Below are positions 1 to 11,700 of a stretch of DNA of 64,000 nucleotides, piece after piece. Each line of letters opens with the position of its first letter. Position 1 is the stretch's first letter. The stretch spans positions 6,758,001 through 6,822,000 of the forward strand of contig CM034315.1 of the NCBI GenBank assembly GCA_019925795.1. Reading direction: 5' to 3'. The notes under the pieces were generated by a model that saw only the letters and a list, made by a program, of their open reading frames with translations, made no database searches and was not told where the DNA came from. A program made the translations under genes and the position numbers. The stretch comes from Dendrobium chrysotoxum (taxonomy: Eukaryota; Streptophyta; Magnoliopsida; Asparagales; Orchidaceae).

Positions 1-593
1 GGGGCGGCGGCTAGGTCTAGGGTTGGGTGGGAGCTTGTGGGTGGAGAGTTTGGTGGAGGTGGCCGGCTAAGTAATGGAGGGGATGGGAATTTCGGTGGGA
101 GGGATTTCCTTGAGTTAATGGCTTGCGAGGAGGAGGGAGGAACCGGCGGTTTGGCGGATGGAGGGGCTTAGGCCGGTGGCAAGGAGGGGGAGGGAGGAGA
201 AGATGCAATGAGAGAAGAGCGAACAACGAACCCGGACTCTTCCTAGGTTGGTGGGTGATCCATTGTCCCCCTCCTAGGGATTTCTCCAAGCTCTCGAATT
301 CTCACACCAAGAGAACAATATGCAGTAATTTTCTTTTCATTAACATCAAAAGACAACAATGGGGCTATATATAAAGCCTCGTACAAAAACTTAAGAAATA
401 AAAGACGACAACACCCTTAGGGCTTACAAACGATCTCCCTTAAGGGTAAAATGGGAAGTACTGAAAGTAAATATATCATGACATCATAATAAAGAAAATA
501 CATAATACAACTCAGAAATATATCGAATCATTCGTGGCCGTAGATCGACGGCCACATCTCTGATAGACCTTCCATGCTCTGATGTCCCCATCA
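1..593 (-). mobile_element. Partial LTR of the element-A type (chromovirus), cut by the window edge
   Basis: The stretch shares its layout with the LTRs at 12834-14566, 19323-23273 and 51949-53675. It has a GC-rich part with purine runs, then a caccaagagaac motif, a TATA-like tatatata segment, a cttagggcttacaa block and the terminal gatgtcc-catca. The LTR end is at 593. What follows (cttatacatata) is LINE sequence also present at about 8492-8507, so the LTR inserted into a LINE. The other end and the internal region are left of the window. Confidence 0.7.
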
Positions 594-775
594 CTTATAC
601 ATATATCATTCGCCCTCCTTAGTATCTAATCTATTATATAAATCATTAAAAGTTAAAATCTTTGCATCACATATTGTTTCTTAGACTCCTTATGGGCCTC
701 TTTATATCTTTCCCAATTATTAAAATTTTTACATCTAAACCAACTTCTTATAACAAATCTTCTTATTAACTTGGA
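594..775 (-). mobile_element. RTE-type LINE fragment interrupted by an LTR
   Basis: About 180 bp is clearly similar, in the same orientation, to 8492-8670 of the RTE element (shared blocks include ccctccttagtatctaatct and tcttataacaaatcttctta). It represents the region between the endonuclease and the reverse transcriptase. The rest of this copy is missing or lies left of the window. Confidence 0.7.
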
Positions 776-1768
776 ATAAAATCAGGTGCACTAATAAGCA
801 ACAAAAAGATATGCAAAGAAAAAGTAAATGAAGGAATTTACCAATAACATAAATCTATGTCCTACTTTGGTGCACAGGGACGGCTTCTCCTAGAATAAGG
901 TAGTCTTATTTCTATTGTTCCTGAAGGAATCATACATCCAGCATGCAGACTTGCTTGATTCTGGAATAAGAAATTTTGTTGAATAAAAAATTTATCAATT
1001 TGCATCCCTCAGATCATCTATTTATAGATTCCTCATTCCTTATACTAGTAGATATGGTTGATATAAGATCAACCCTGTTTGGTTACATAAATCTGAAATT
1101 CAAGTTTTGTTTGATGGATTAGTTTCAAAACCGAGCAATATTCCCACCTTATCCAAGTCACAGTTTGGACTCAAATCCCGTAATTCCAAAATTGCAGGCG
1201 CGCCCTTATCCAAGTCATGGTTCAGGTTTAAAATCCCACCATTCCAGCAGAAGATAACAAAGTGCAGGTTCTTAATTCTACCAAAGGGGAGCCACATATA
1301 ACAAGAAGCCCAACAAACCCCAGAAAAGGGAGTAAATAGCCGCAGAAATAGAGGAACCAAACAGCAAGGTGCATGTAACGGAAATCCATAGTATGCAGCA
1401 CCACTTAGGGTAAAGGATGAAGAAACTAAAACAACCACATCCAAATGAAAATTCCAAGGAATAAGCATTGCCAAAGCAAACAGTGGCTTCCAATAGGAAT
1501 TTTAAGCAATAAGCACCGGTAAAGCTATAGGAACTAGAGGTAATTCCAAAACACCAACAGCTAAAATCCTACATGTCCAATTCAGGTTCCAAATCCACGA
1601 AATCCAGACAAAGGTAACAGACCACGGGCCCATAATTCTACCAAAGGAAGAACCACATATAGCAAGAAGGCCAACAAACCACAGAAAACAGAGTAAATAG
1701 CTGCAGAATAGAGGAACCAAAACTGTCTAGGTGCATGTGATGGAGATCCATTCTATATATCGGTTAGA

Positions 1769-2228
1769 TGTTGGTTCTTATTTGAAATATTAATATAGTT
1801 GTTATTTTTAGTCTTTAGGCTATTTTAACTTTTTTGTACCCTTGGATTGTTTTAGTATAAATAAGTGGCTTTTATTGTTTACCTACATGAATGAGAATGA
1901 ATAAATCGGTTCAGCTTTCTTTCAAAATTCTGTGAGCTCTCTCCCTCTCTCCCTATCTCCCTTCTCTCTTTCTCTCTCTGATGGAAGCAGCAGAGAGCTG
2001 CTGTCTCGCTTGGTCCAAACAGCAAGAAGCAGACGGCAGTGGAAACAGCAAACAGCTGTTGGCCGGCGGGTTAAGGCAGCAAGGAGATCTCTGGTGGAGG
2101 TGCATCTGCAGGTGACTGGCGGTCCAAAGAGAGCAGGTGTGGAGGAAGGAGCAAGGGGAAACAAGGTGCTGTTGCAGAAACAAGGTGCAGGACTTCAAGA
2201 ATCCCTTCTTCCAGGTTTGTTTTCAACA
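1769..2228 (+). mobile_element. Copia-like solo LTR candidate
   Basis: A 460-bp segment starts TGTTGG and ends CAACA, the inverted ends usual for copia LTRs. It interrupts the second unit of a tandem repeat, so the insertion is supported by an empty-site copy at about 1390. It holds a TATAAATA box at 1856-1863 and a CT-rich leader near 1940. I could not find a clean target duplication, so the exact ends are uncertain by about 15 bp. Confidence 0.45.
1856..1863 (+). promoter_or_regulatory. TATA box of the copia-like LTR
   Basis: TATAAATA lies in the middle of the LTR candidate, about 70 bp before a CT-rich tract, a normal place for the LTR promoter. Activity is not implied. Confidence 0.35.
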
Positions 2229-2669
2229 ATATCAGCACCACTTAAGGGAAAAGGATAAAGCCAAACTAAAACAACCACTTCCAAATGAGATTTCCAAGGA
2301 ATAGGCTATGCCAATGCAAAACAGTGCGTCTAATGAGAATTTTAAGGAATAAGCACCGTCAAAGCTATAGGAACCTGGGTAATTCCAAGACATAAACAGT
2401 GAAAATCTCATCCATATTTCATGACTGATGCGACAATACCAGCAAAAGAAAAAAAAAAAACCCTCATATTTTCAGGCAACCAAAAACTGCCTTAGGAAAT
2501 TCCACATCACAATTGTTTATGCCTAAATCCATTATGCAAACTATTGGCAATAAATTGATGAACCGTCTTTCATATTGCTTGCAATACACGTGAAGAATTC
2601 CAATTACTTTGGTGTTTGTGATGTAACTACTTAATAGCATGTGGTAATAATAACAGTCTTTCTCTGCAG

Positions 2670-2783
2670 GTTGATATAAATCATGCTAACGAGATTGATG
2701 AAATTTTTGATGCGATCAGTTACTTAAAAGGAGCCTCTCTTATACGAATGTTGCAATGTTTCCTTGGTGCTGAGTGTTTTCAG
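2670..2783 (+). CDS. APM1: APM1-like exon 1 of the window
   Basis: This exon has 38 codons in phase 0, with acceptor tctctgcag before it and donor gttagg after it. It encodes the segment after the zinc site, including EIDEIFDAISY. By family alignment the final Tyr is the transition-state-stabilising tyrosine. The residue after it is Leu (SYLKGAS), where I recall Arg in most plant homologues (SYRKGAS). No preceding exon is recognisable between 1 and 2669. Confidence 0.9.
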
Positions 2784-5700
2784 GTTAGGATTTTTCCGTG
2801 AACAGATTTGAGAGTTTTTTTGTTCTTTGTTATGTTGAATTTCTTGAAAATATAGAACTTATTCTAAGATTGCACCTTTGAGTTAAACTAAAAATGGTTC
2901 CATGTTTTATTTCTGCATCACTTCTTCTAAGATTATGCATAATCTGTTTTGGGGGGCATATGGTTCTGCTCTGATCTGACCATCCGTAATGGTCAGCTGC
3001 CACTAACCTGTACATAGATACAGTTTATGGTCCAATAATTTACATATACCATCCTGGATCACTCTATTTCAATTTTCTTTATGAGCTCTCTGTGGACTTG
3101 GAATATTGGCTGTCAAGTACTTTTTTCTACTCGGCTTTTATCTCTTTGGCGGAATAGGTTCTCTAAGAGTTTATTTCCAATCTTTACATGTACATGAATG
3201 CAGCATTATAGGCTATTTGGACAATCATTATTGAAAAAGTGGTGGCAGCTGCGCTAATAAATCATTTTTGCTATTCTCAATACTGGAATATAAGTATCTT
3301 CTACTTAAACTATACTAACCTAAACATGTGCTAACGTGATGATGAATGCTAAACCAAGAAGGTACATACCATTTGATAGGCTTTGGATAGCATTCTTACT
3401 TTTTTATATTGTCTTCCTCACTGTGCTGATATATACTGGAAATGAGCTCCATTATGCGATACCTGTTATTCTATTTCACTTACATATTACTTTGTCATTT
3501 AGAAATCATTGGCTTCATATGTGAAAAGATATGCTTTTTCGAATGCAAAAACCGAAGACTTGTGGGATGTTCTTGAGGAAGGGTCCGGTGAACCAGTAAA
3601 GATGTTGATGAATTCATGGACAAAGCAAAAGGGTTATCCAGTTGTTCATGTGACTTTGAGAGATGAAAAATTGGAGCTTGAACAGGTATGCAAAGTGATT
3701 TTTTTTAATATTTGATGTTTTCATCATTATATTTTCTTAATAACTTTTGCATTCAGTACACATGTTCAAGATTTCCTAATGTTATTATGAGAACTTATGC
3801 CTTTTTTGCTTTCAAATTATAAATCTAAAATCCACAAATTTGCTGTATCAATTAAGAATAAGCTGACTCTGTATATTTGTCTACGCTCCCTAATGCACTG
3901 CAACATTTGGCATCATGTTGTTATATGAGCTTTGAGCTGAACTATGGGGTTTTGGGAATGAATTAAATTTGGATTGAATTTTTAAAATCTGTTTGCACAC
4001 CTACCTACATACTAGTCTGAAACAAATGCCGGAACTCTCTTAAGTCTTAGGAGATAGTACTCTCATATTTCTATTCAACAGACCAAGAGTAGCGCGGATA
4101 GGTTTAAGCATATGCAACAGTATCTTTTTCCTAGCCTTTTTTATCATAGATTTTGTAACTTTAATTCTTTTACATATTCTATTATAATTGCTGATCTATA
4201 TGCCGTGTATTATTGCAAGATATATTTGTATTTAGTAACATCCAATTCTAGGAATGAAAGCTGGCTGGTGTTTTTAATGCATCGTTAACCTGTTGATATC
4301 GTTTCTGTTTTCGCTTAGTAAGGTTTTAAAATAGAATTTTAAAGTGTTCCATTGGCCTATCAAGGCTTTGAGCTAAGTGGAGAATGGCACTATGTAGATG
4401 GGATTGTTTCTCTTGGGTATTCATAAAATCTATTAGCAGATGTATTAATTCTTAGCCAGTTTGAGGGTATAACATCCAAAATGGAAATTGAGCGATGCTG
4501 GATATATTTAGGTTCAAGTGCAAATGTCACAAAAGAATATGTACTGTTTGCAAACTAAATTTAGTGAATTACTGATTCAGATGCGATAAATAACACTATA
4601 ATTTCATTCAGTCATTCTATAGAAATAAGCTGTTTGACACAAATAATCTCTTAATACATTGTGTTAATGTTAGGGCATTCCCTAGAAGCTACACGCTGTA
4701 TGGCCTGAATATAGTGAGAAGTGTGTAAGGGCGTGTGCAATGTTAAATAAGCAAAGGTTCCCACATTATGAACGGATGTGGGAAAAAAACCTAGAATTAG
4801 GACAAGAACTTGGAATATATATTCTCTTACAGATAAAGTAATGGAATTAATAGATATTATATTTCATAGGAAGATAAATATTCTATGCATTTAAGAAACT
4901 AAATGGGTTTGAGAGAAGGCTAAGGAGATTGATAGTTTATGATTTAAACTATGGTATTCAGGTAAGTGTCGTATTAAAATTGGAATATGTGTGATTATGG
5001 ATAAGAGTTTGAAGGATAACATTGTAGAAATTAATAGAATTGGAGATAAAATTATAGCTGTAAACATTATTGTTGATGCTAATATTATTAATATTATAAA
5101 TGCTTATGCTCCTCAAGTAGGGTAGGATATGTGTTCAAAATTAAAATTTTGGAATGCCTTAGAAGAATTATGATATACTTCTTGGAGGCCAAGAAGCGAG
5201 GCATCTTTAGAGTAGGTGTAGACTCCCAAGGGGAAAAGAGAAGTGAGAAGAAGCAAGAGAGGAAACCAGAAAATTTCATTCATGCTTGTTTGTTTATAGT
5301 AGGGTCTATTTATACTACTTGGATATGCCAAGATTATAAAATAGGCTTGGTCTACCTAATACATTCCTTATTAAAAATAGGTAGACTTGGTCTACCTTAC
5401 TCAAGAGAACAAAATAAAGTAAAGCTTTATTACATCTTTGTAGCTCACTCAATTATATTACAATACATGATTTATTTTAGAGATCTTCTTCTTTGATAGA
5501 CTTTAATGATTGTATGTTGGTCCTTCATGTTGGTAGCCCATGCTTTACAATTTGCTTGTACCAATTTTGGATCTAATGAAATGTGTTGATGTTTAACACT
5601 CCTGTCGTCATGAAAAATAACAATGTCCTCAAGGTTGAGAGAAGTAAAAGATGAAGCGAGTGTTGAAAAATTTTTCCACGTGACATCTTCTAATGTGTTT

Positions 5701-8700
5701 AATTTCCATTGAAACATGACTTGATGATGTGGTAGGCCACGAAGCTTTATAATGGGCGATGCTAAAATGGCATAAGGAATAAGTTGTATAAGTAAGATTT
5801 GACAATGTGGATGGAGTCAGTGGAGGTTTTCCTTTAAATAGTTTGAGAAGAGAAACGTGAAAAACCATATGAATTTGCTATTAGAAGGAAGGGTTAGGCA
5901 ATAAGCCATGGGCTAATGACCTCTTGAATTAGAAAAGGGCCAAAATATCATTTAGCTAATTTGGAATGTGTTATGCGGACAACTGAGTTTTGCCTGAAGG
6001 GTTGTAGTTTAACCAATACTAGATTTCCTATTGAGAACTACAAATCACTTTTATGACGATTTGCCATTAATTTCATGTGATTTTGAGCTTGAGACATATT
6101 CTGGTGAAAGTGTTGTAACATAGTGTCATGATTTGTTAATAATCTGTCTACAGAATAAATGTCACAAGTGCCACGAATATATGCTGGAATTGATGGAGGT
6201 AATCGACCTTATAGGGCCTAGAAAGGGGTCATTTGAATAACCATAAGAAAGGAAGTATAATGACAAAGTTCAGCCCAACAAAGAAATGTAGATCATAATT
6301 GGGGAGTAGTGGATGTAAATGTATGAAGATATTGTTCTAAACAATAGTTGAGGATCTCAGTTTGTTCATCAATTTGTGGGTGATAGGCAGTACTATAGTG
6401 AAGAGTGGTGCCACTTAAGGTAAAAGGATGACTCCGGAAGTGGCTTAAAAAATGTTATCACGGTCGGAGACAATTGTTTTTAGGAAAGCAATGTAATTTA
6501 ACAATGATATGTGTGAAATGTTCAACCACTTGAGAAGCAGAATAATTAGGGGGTTAAGGGCAAAAATGAGCATATTTGGACAAACGATTAATTACTACTA
6601 AAATGGTAGTGTACCCTTTTGATGTTGGTAGGACGGTAATGAAATCCATAAATAAATCTTTCCAAATTTGTGACGGGATGGGTAAAGGAGTTAAAAGATT
6701 GGTGGGAGGCAAGGTAGAGGTTTTAATTTGTTGGCAAGTAAGACAATTATTAATGAAATCGGTGACATCTTTATGTAGTCTACAACAACAACAACAACAA
6801 CAAGCCTTTGTCCCACAACGTGGGGTCGGCTATATGAATCCTTTTTCTCCATTGTGTCCTATTAAAAGTCAAATTCTCGTTTAAATCTAATAAAGAAAGA
6901 TCATTTCTTATATTTTCTAACCAAGTCTTTTTAGGTCTACCTCTACCTTTCTTAACATAAGTCAAATCTTATATCTCTACTTTCCTAACCGGGTCATCGG
7001 AAGGCCGCCGTTTTATGTGACCAAACCATCTAAGGCGACTCTCTCTAATCTTATCTTCCACTGGAGTTACTCCAACCTTTTCACGTATATGCTAATTTCG
7101 TATCCTACCTCTAAGGGTAAAGCCACTCATCCACATGAGCATCCTCATCTCTGTAACACTTAACTTAGTATTATGCTTCTGTTTTAATGGCCAACATTCG
7201 GCACCATAAAGCATTGCAGGTCTCACCACAATCTTATAGAATTTTCCTTTAAGTTTGAGGGGCACTTTTCTATCACACAACAAGCCCGATGCATTCCTCC
7301 ACTTCAACCATCCAACTTGAATTCTGCTGATAATATCTCCATCTATTTCACCATCACTCTGAACAATAGATCCAAGATATCTAAAACGTGTACTCTTATT
7401 AATGACTTAATCGCCCAAAGTCACAATCCCCTCATTGGGTCTATTATTACTAAAATTACACTCAATATATTCTGTTTTAGATCTACTCAAGCGAAAACCT
7501 TTAGACTCTAAGGTTGACCTCCATAATTCAAATTTACCTTCAACTCCCTCTCTAGTCTTATCAAAAAGAAGAATATCATCAGCAAAAAGCATACACCAAG
7601 GTACATCCTCTTGCAAATGTCTAGTGAGGACATCCATGACTAAAGCAAAAAGATATGGGCTTAAGGCTGATCCTTGATGTAATCCAATTGAAATAGGAAA
7701 ATACTTGGTCAAACCACCTTGTGTTTGAACACAAGTAATAGCTCCTACATGTATATCTTTAATAATTTGAATATAAGTGTTATTAACTCCTTTCTTTTCG
7801 AGAACTCTCCATAGCACTTCTCTTGGAACTTTATCATATGCTTTTTTTAAATCAATAAATATCATATGTAGATCCTCCTTATTCTCTCTATATGTCTCCA
7901 TCAAATCTCTCAATAAATATATGGCTTCCATAGTAGACCTACCCGGCATGAATCCAAATTGATTTTGTGAAACATTAGTATCACGTCGCAACCTATACTC
8001 CATAACTCGCTCCCATAGTTTTAAAGTATGACACATCAACTTAATTTCTCTATAATTTGCACAATCTTTTGCATCACTTTTATTCTTAAAAATAGGAATT
8101 AACACACTCATTCTTCACTCATCCGACATCTTTTTAGTCTTCAAAATAGTATTAAAAAGTTTAGTAAGCCAAGAATTCCTTCATCTCCTAAGCATTTCCA
8201 CACCTCTATTGGAATATCATCAGGTCCAATAGCTTTTCCACCTTTCATTTTCTTGAAAGCTTCTCTAACTTCGGTTTTACTAATACGCCGATAAAAACAT
8301 ATATCTTTATTTTCATTTAGGGTGCTAAGGTCACTAAAGTCCATCGTATTTTCACATTCATTAAAAAGTTTAGCAAAATATCTCATCCACTTTTGTTGAA
8401 TATCATCTTCTAAGAAAAGTACTTTTTGATCTTCATCCTTAATACACTTCACTTAAACTAAATCCTTACTACTCTTATCTCTTTGTTTGGCTAACTTATA
8501 CATATAACTTTCTCCCTCCTTAGTATCTAATCTATTATATAAATCATTAAAAGCTAAGATCTTTGCATCGCATATTACTTTCTTAGATTTCTTATGAGCC
8601 TCTTTATATCTTTCCCAATTTTCAGAATTTTTATATTTAAACTAATTTTTATAACAAATCTTCTTATTTTTTATCTTTTCTTGCACATTTGGATTCCACC

Positions 8701-11700
8701 ACAAACTATTTTTACTATTAGGAGCTTTTCCCTTCGATACTCCAAGCACATCTTTTGCAATATTCTTAATATCACTAGCCAGTTTTTCCCACATAACATT
8801 AGCATTCTCATGCACATACAAAATCTTAAGATCTAAAATCTTACTCTCAAAAATATTTTTGTTAATATTCTTTAAATGCCCCCATATAATTCTAGAATAA
8901 CGTTTTACTTTATTTTTTATTTTCAGCATTTAATTTTAAAGTCCAAAACTCATAATCGATGTTGGGTATATAAATTTTCACTCGGAATAACTTTACAGTC
9001 TTTGCAATCTAAACGATCTAATTTTTTTATAAGAAAATAATCAATCTGAGTTGTACTATATCCATTTTTATAAGGGATGAGATGCTCATTTCTTTTCTTA
9101 AGTAAGATATTAGCAATTAAAAAATCATAAGCTAAGGAAAAATCTAATATGGTCTTATCACATTCATTTGTCGTTCCAAACCCATGACTACTATGAATGC
9201 TTTTAAAATTATCTACCTCTCTACTAACATGTCCATTTAAATCTGCTCCAATAAAAATTTTTTTCCTCAAGAGGTATCTTTTGTACTAATTCTTCTACAT
9301 CATTCCAAAATTTTAATTTTGAACCCATATCCAAACCTACTTGAGAAGCATAAGCACTTATAATATTAACAATCTTAGCATTAATAACTATCTTTAAAGC
9401 TATAATTCTATCTCCAATTCTATTAATTTTATAAATTATCCTTCAAACTCTTATCTATAATCACACCTACATCATTTCTAGTATGACTCCTACTCGAATA
9501 CCATAGTTTAAATCCTAAACTATCAATCTCCTTAGCTTTCTCTCCTACCCATTTAGTTTCCTGAATGCACAGAATATTTATCTTCCTATAAATCATAATA
9601 TCTAGTAATTCCATTAATTTTCCTGTAAGGGAACCTATATTTCAAGTTCCTATCCTAATTTTAGTTTCATGAACTAGCTTCTTTGCTCACATCAGTCCTT
9701 AATGTGGGAACCCCTTCCTATTTAACACTGTACCGAGGCACCGGTGCAGCGGCCCTTGCACACTTGTCGCTGTATTCAGGCCATACAACGCGTCGCTTCC
9801 AGGGGACGCCCTAGCATTAACACATCTTTATGTAGTCTAGGCCAATAAAAATTAGAAGAGATTTGTTTAGTTGTTTTGAGAATTCCCTGATGTCCGACAA
9901 GAGGTGTGAAATGATATTCAATGAGAATTTGATTTTTTAGAGAAGAAGACTTATCGATATAGATACAACCTTTAAAATATAGAATAATGTCTTGAATTTG
10001 GTAATATGAAGGAGAATGTTCACCTTTTGCTAGTTGGGAAGTGAGTTGAAAGATATTGGGAGATGTAAGGATATTTGGGGCATGATAATCTACACAAAAA
10101 TGTCAAGTGCCATCTCTTTTCTTGACCAGAAGTACAAGGCTGGAGAAAGGATTATTACTATGAATGCTAGACTGTAACATTTTGGAAACCAATTGCTCCA
10201 TCATATCCTTTTGAAAATGTGGATAACAGTAAGGATAAATGTTAACATGTTTGGATAAAGAAGGAAGATGAATATGATGGTCGATGGTATGTGGTGGTGG
10301 TAACTCTTACGGTGGTTGGAATAAGTGTTGAAATTTATATAATAATGTGGAAATCGGAATAGGAAGGGGTTGAAGGAGAGTATCGAGATATTTATCCAAA
10401 TGGTTAAGTGGTGCAAGATTAGTTGTTAGGTGATGGGGTTGAATAGTGGATAACTGAATGGTTGGAGAATGAGAAATGAGGGCACGCATTGGTTGAAAGA
10501 AATGAGATTAGAGGATAACTACGGTTCGCCAAAAATTATAAGTGGCTGATTTTGATAATTAAATTGCATACTCAAATCATGGTAATTATGTAAAACTGGA
10601 CCTAAGAATTGTAAATAATGCATACCCAAGACGACAAGGGCCCCATGGATGGAAAGGACAAATAAATCTAAGGTGACCTGATAGCTCTGTTGGCTTCATA
10701 TGTTTCAAGCACTGTGTCGGCTTCGCCTGCTTTGTGTTAAGTAGAGTTTCGAAAGAATCGAATGACCGAAGGTAACGATCTTTCTTCCATGGACTGTAAC
10801 TAAAATCCCAAATCCTTCGTTAAAATATATATCACTCAATAATAGGAGTCAAGTTAGTGCATTTGATACAATCTTGTCTAATTTTATCTCAGCAATAAGT
10901 TACCTTTCTTGGATTCATTAGTAATCAGGCTTCCTTACTGTTGCTAGCTCGTCATTCTCTGTTTGAATATTTTTCTGCACATCTAATTTGAAATTTAAAT
11001 GCTCACCTTAAAAATTGCTCACGACTTGGGTTTTCCCTTGTTTGCTTGTTAAATCTGCTGCTTGAATAATTATCATTAATGTTTTGAATACGTGTGGCAT
11101 TCTGCTTGTGAAGCCAACCATGCACAAGGTCAGCATTTGCACGACAAATGTAGACATGGTTGAAGCCAACATACTTGGTTACAACAATGCACATCAACAA
11201 AGCCAATCTAATTAATTTCAATCTAAGTCCAAACTCTTGTGTTTGAATGATATTTATTTTCAAACAAGTCATTATGTTCATAACTTATTTCATTTTTTGT
11301 CATTTTTTGAGTTATTTATAATTTTTTTAGTAGTTTATTTTTTTAGACATTTATCAATAGCGACGCTGAATTTAACTTTGGAGATGCCACCCAACGCCGC
11401 AGCGCTCCCCTAAATCCTCCTTCCAAAGAATGAGGACAATGCTGCAGTGCTGCATCTCCCAGCATCGTAGTGCTCTAGGGACACTTTGGTTACCCGTGAT
11501 TTTCTCGTTCTCTGTTCAAATCCTTGGCTTATTTTGGGTTAATCATGCACTATAGGACTTATAGTTAACAACCAAATCAAGACTATGTAAGAATTGATGT
11601 AAGAACAATTGAATTTCTTGGGTTCAGAAATGGCATGTGTTACACATCTTAGCTTTGATTTCAATTTTTTTTAAAAGTAAAATATGAAAAATGTGTAAAT

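Larger units (their letters stand above)
1255..2405. repeat. Direct repeat pair with an insertion in the second unit
   Basis: Two similar units follow each other. Blocks at 1270-1395 and 1630-1755 match (aattctaccaaagg, ccacatata, gtgcatgt). Blocks at 1395-1560 and 2232-2400 match (agcaccactta, aaaacaaccac, aagctataggaac). The second unit is interrupted at about 1756-2231 by the copia-like LTR. The unit is non-coding and I do not recognise its family. Confidence 0.6.
6783..9821 (-). mobile_element. Near full-length RTE-type LINE with 18-bp target site duplication
   Basis: The 3039-bp element has a 5' end at 9821 and a 3' end at 6783 with a (TTG)n tail, as in plant RTE LINEs. It is flanked by the 18-bp direct repeat ACATCTTTATGTAGTCTA at 6765-6782 and 9822-9839. 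It encodes an APE-type endonuclease followed by reverse transcriptase, with no RNase H or second ORF seen. It sits inside the integrase gene of chromovirus D, between the zinc region and the catalytic core. Frameshifts and stops make it inactive. Confidence 0.92.

Noticed and set aside
6576..6884. Frame with a polyglutamine run
   Set aside because: The run is the (CAA)n tail of the RTE LINE read in the antisense direction.
10685..10705. Word ttggcttcatatg resembling the start of exon 2 (3510)
   Set aside because: Only about 14 bases match and the following codons do not continue the aminopeptidase, so it is probably chance.
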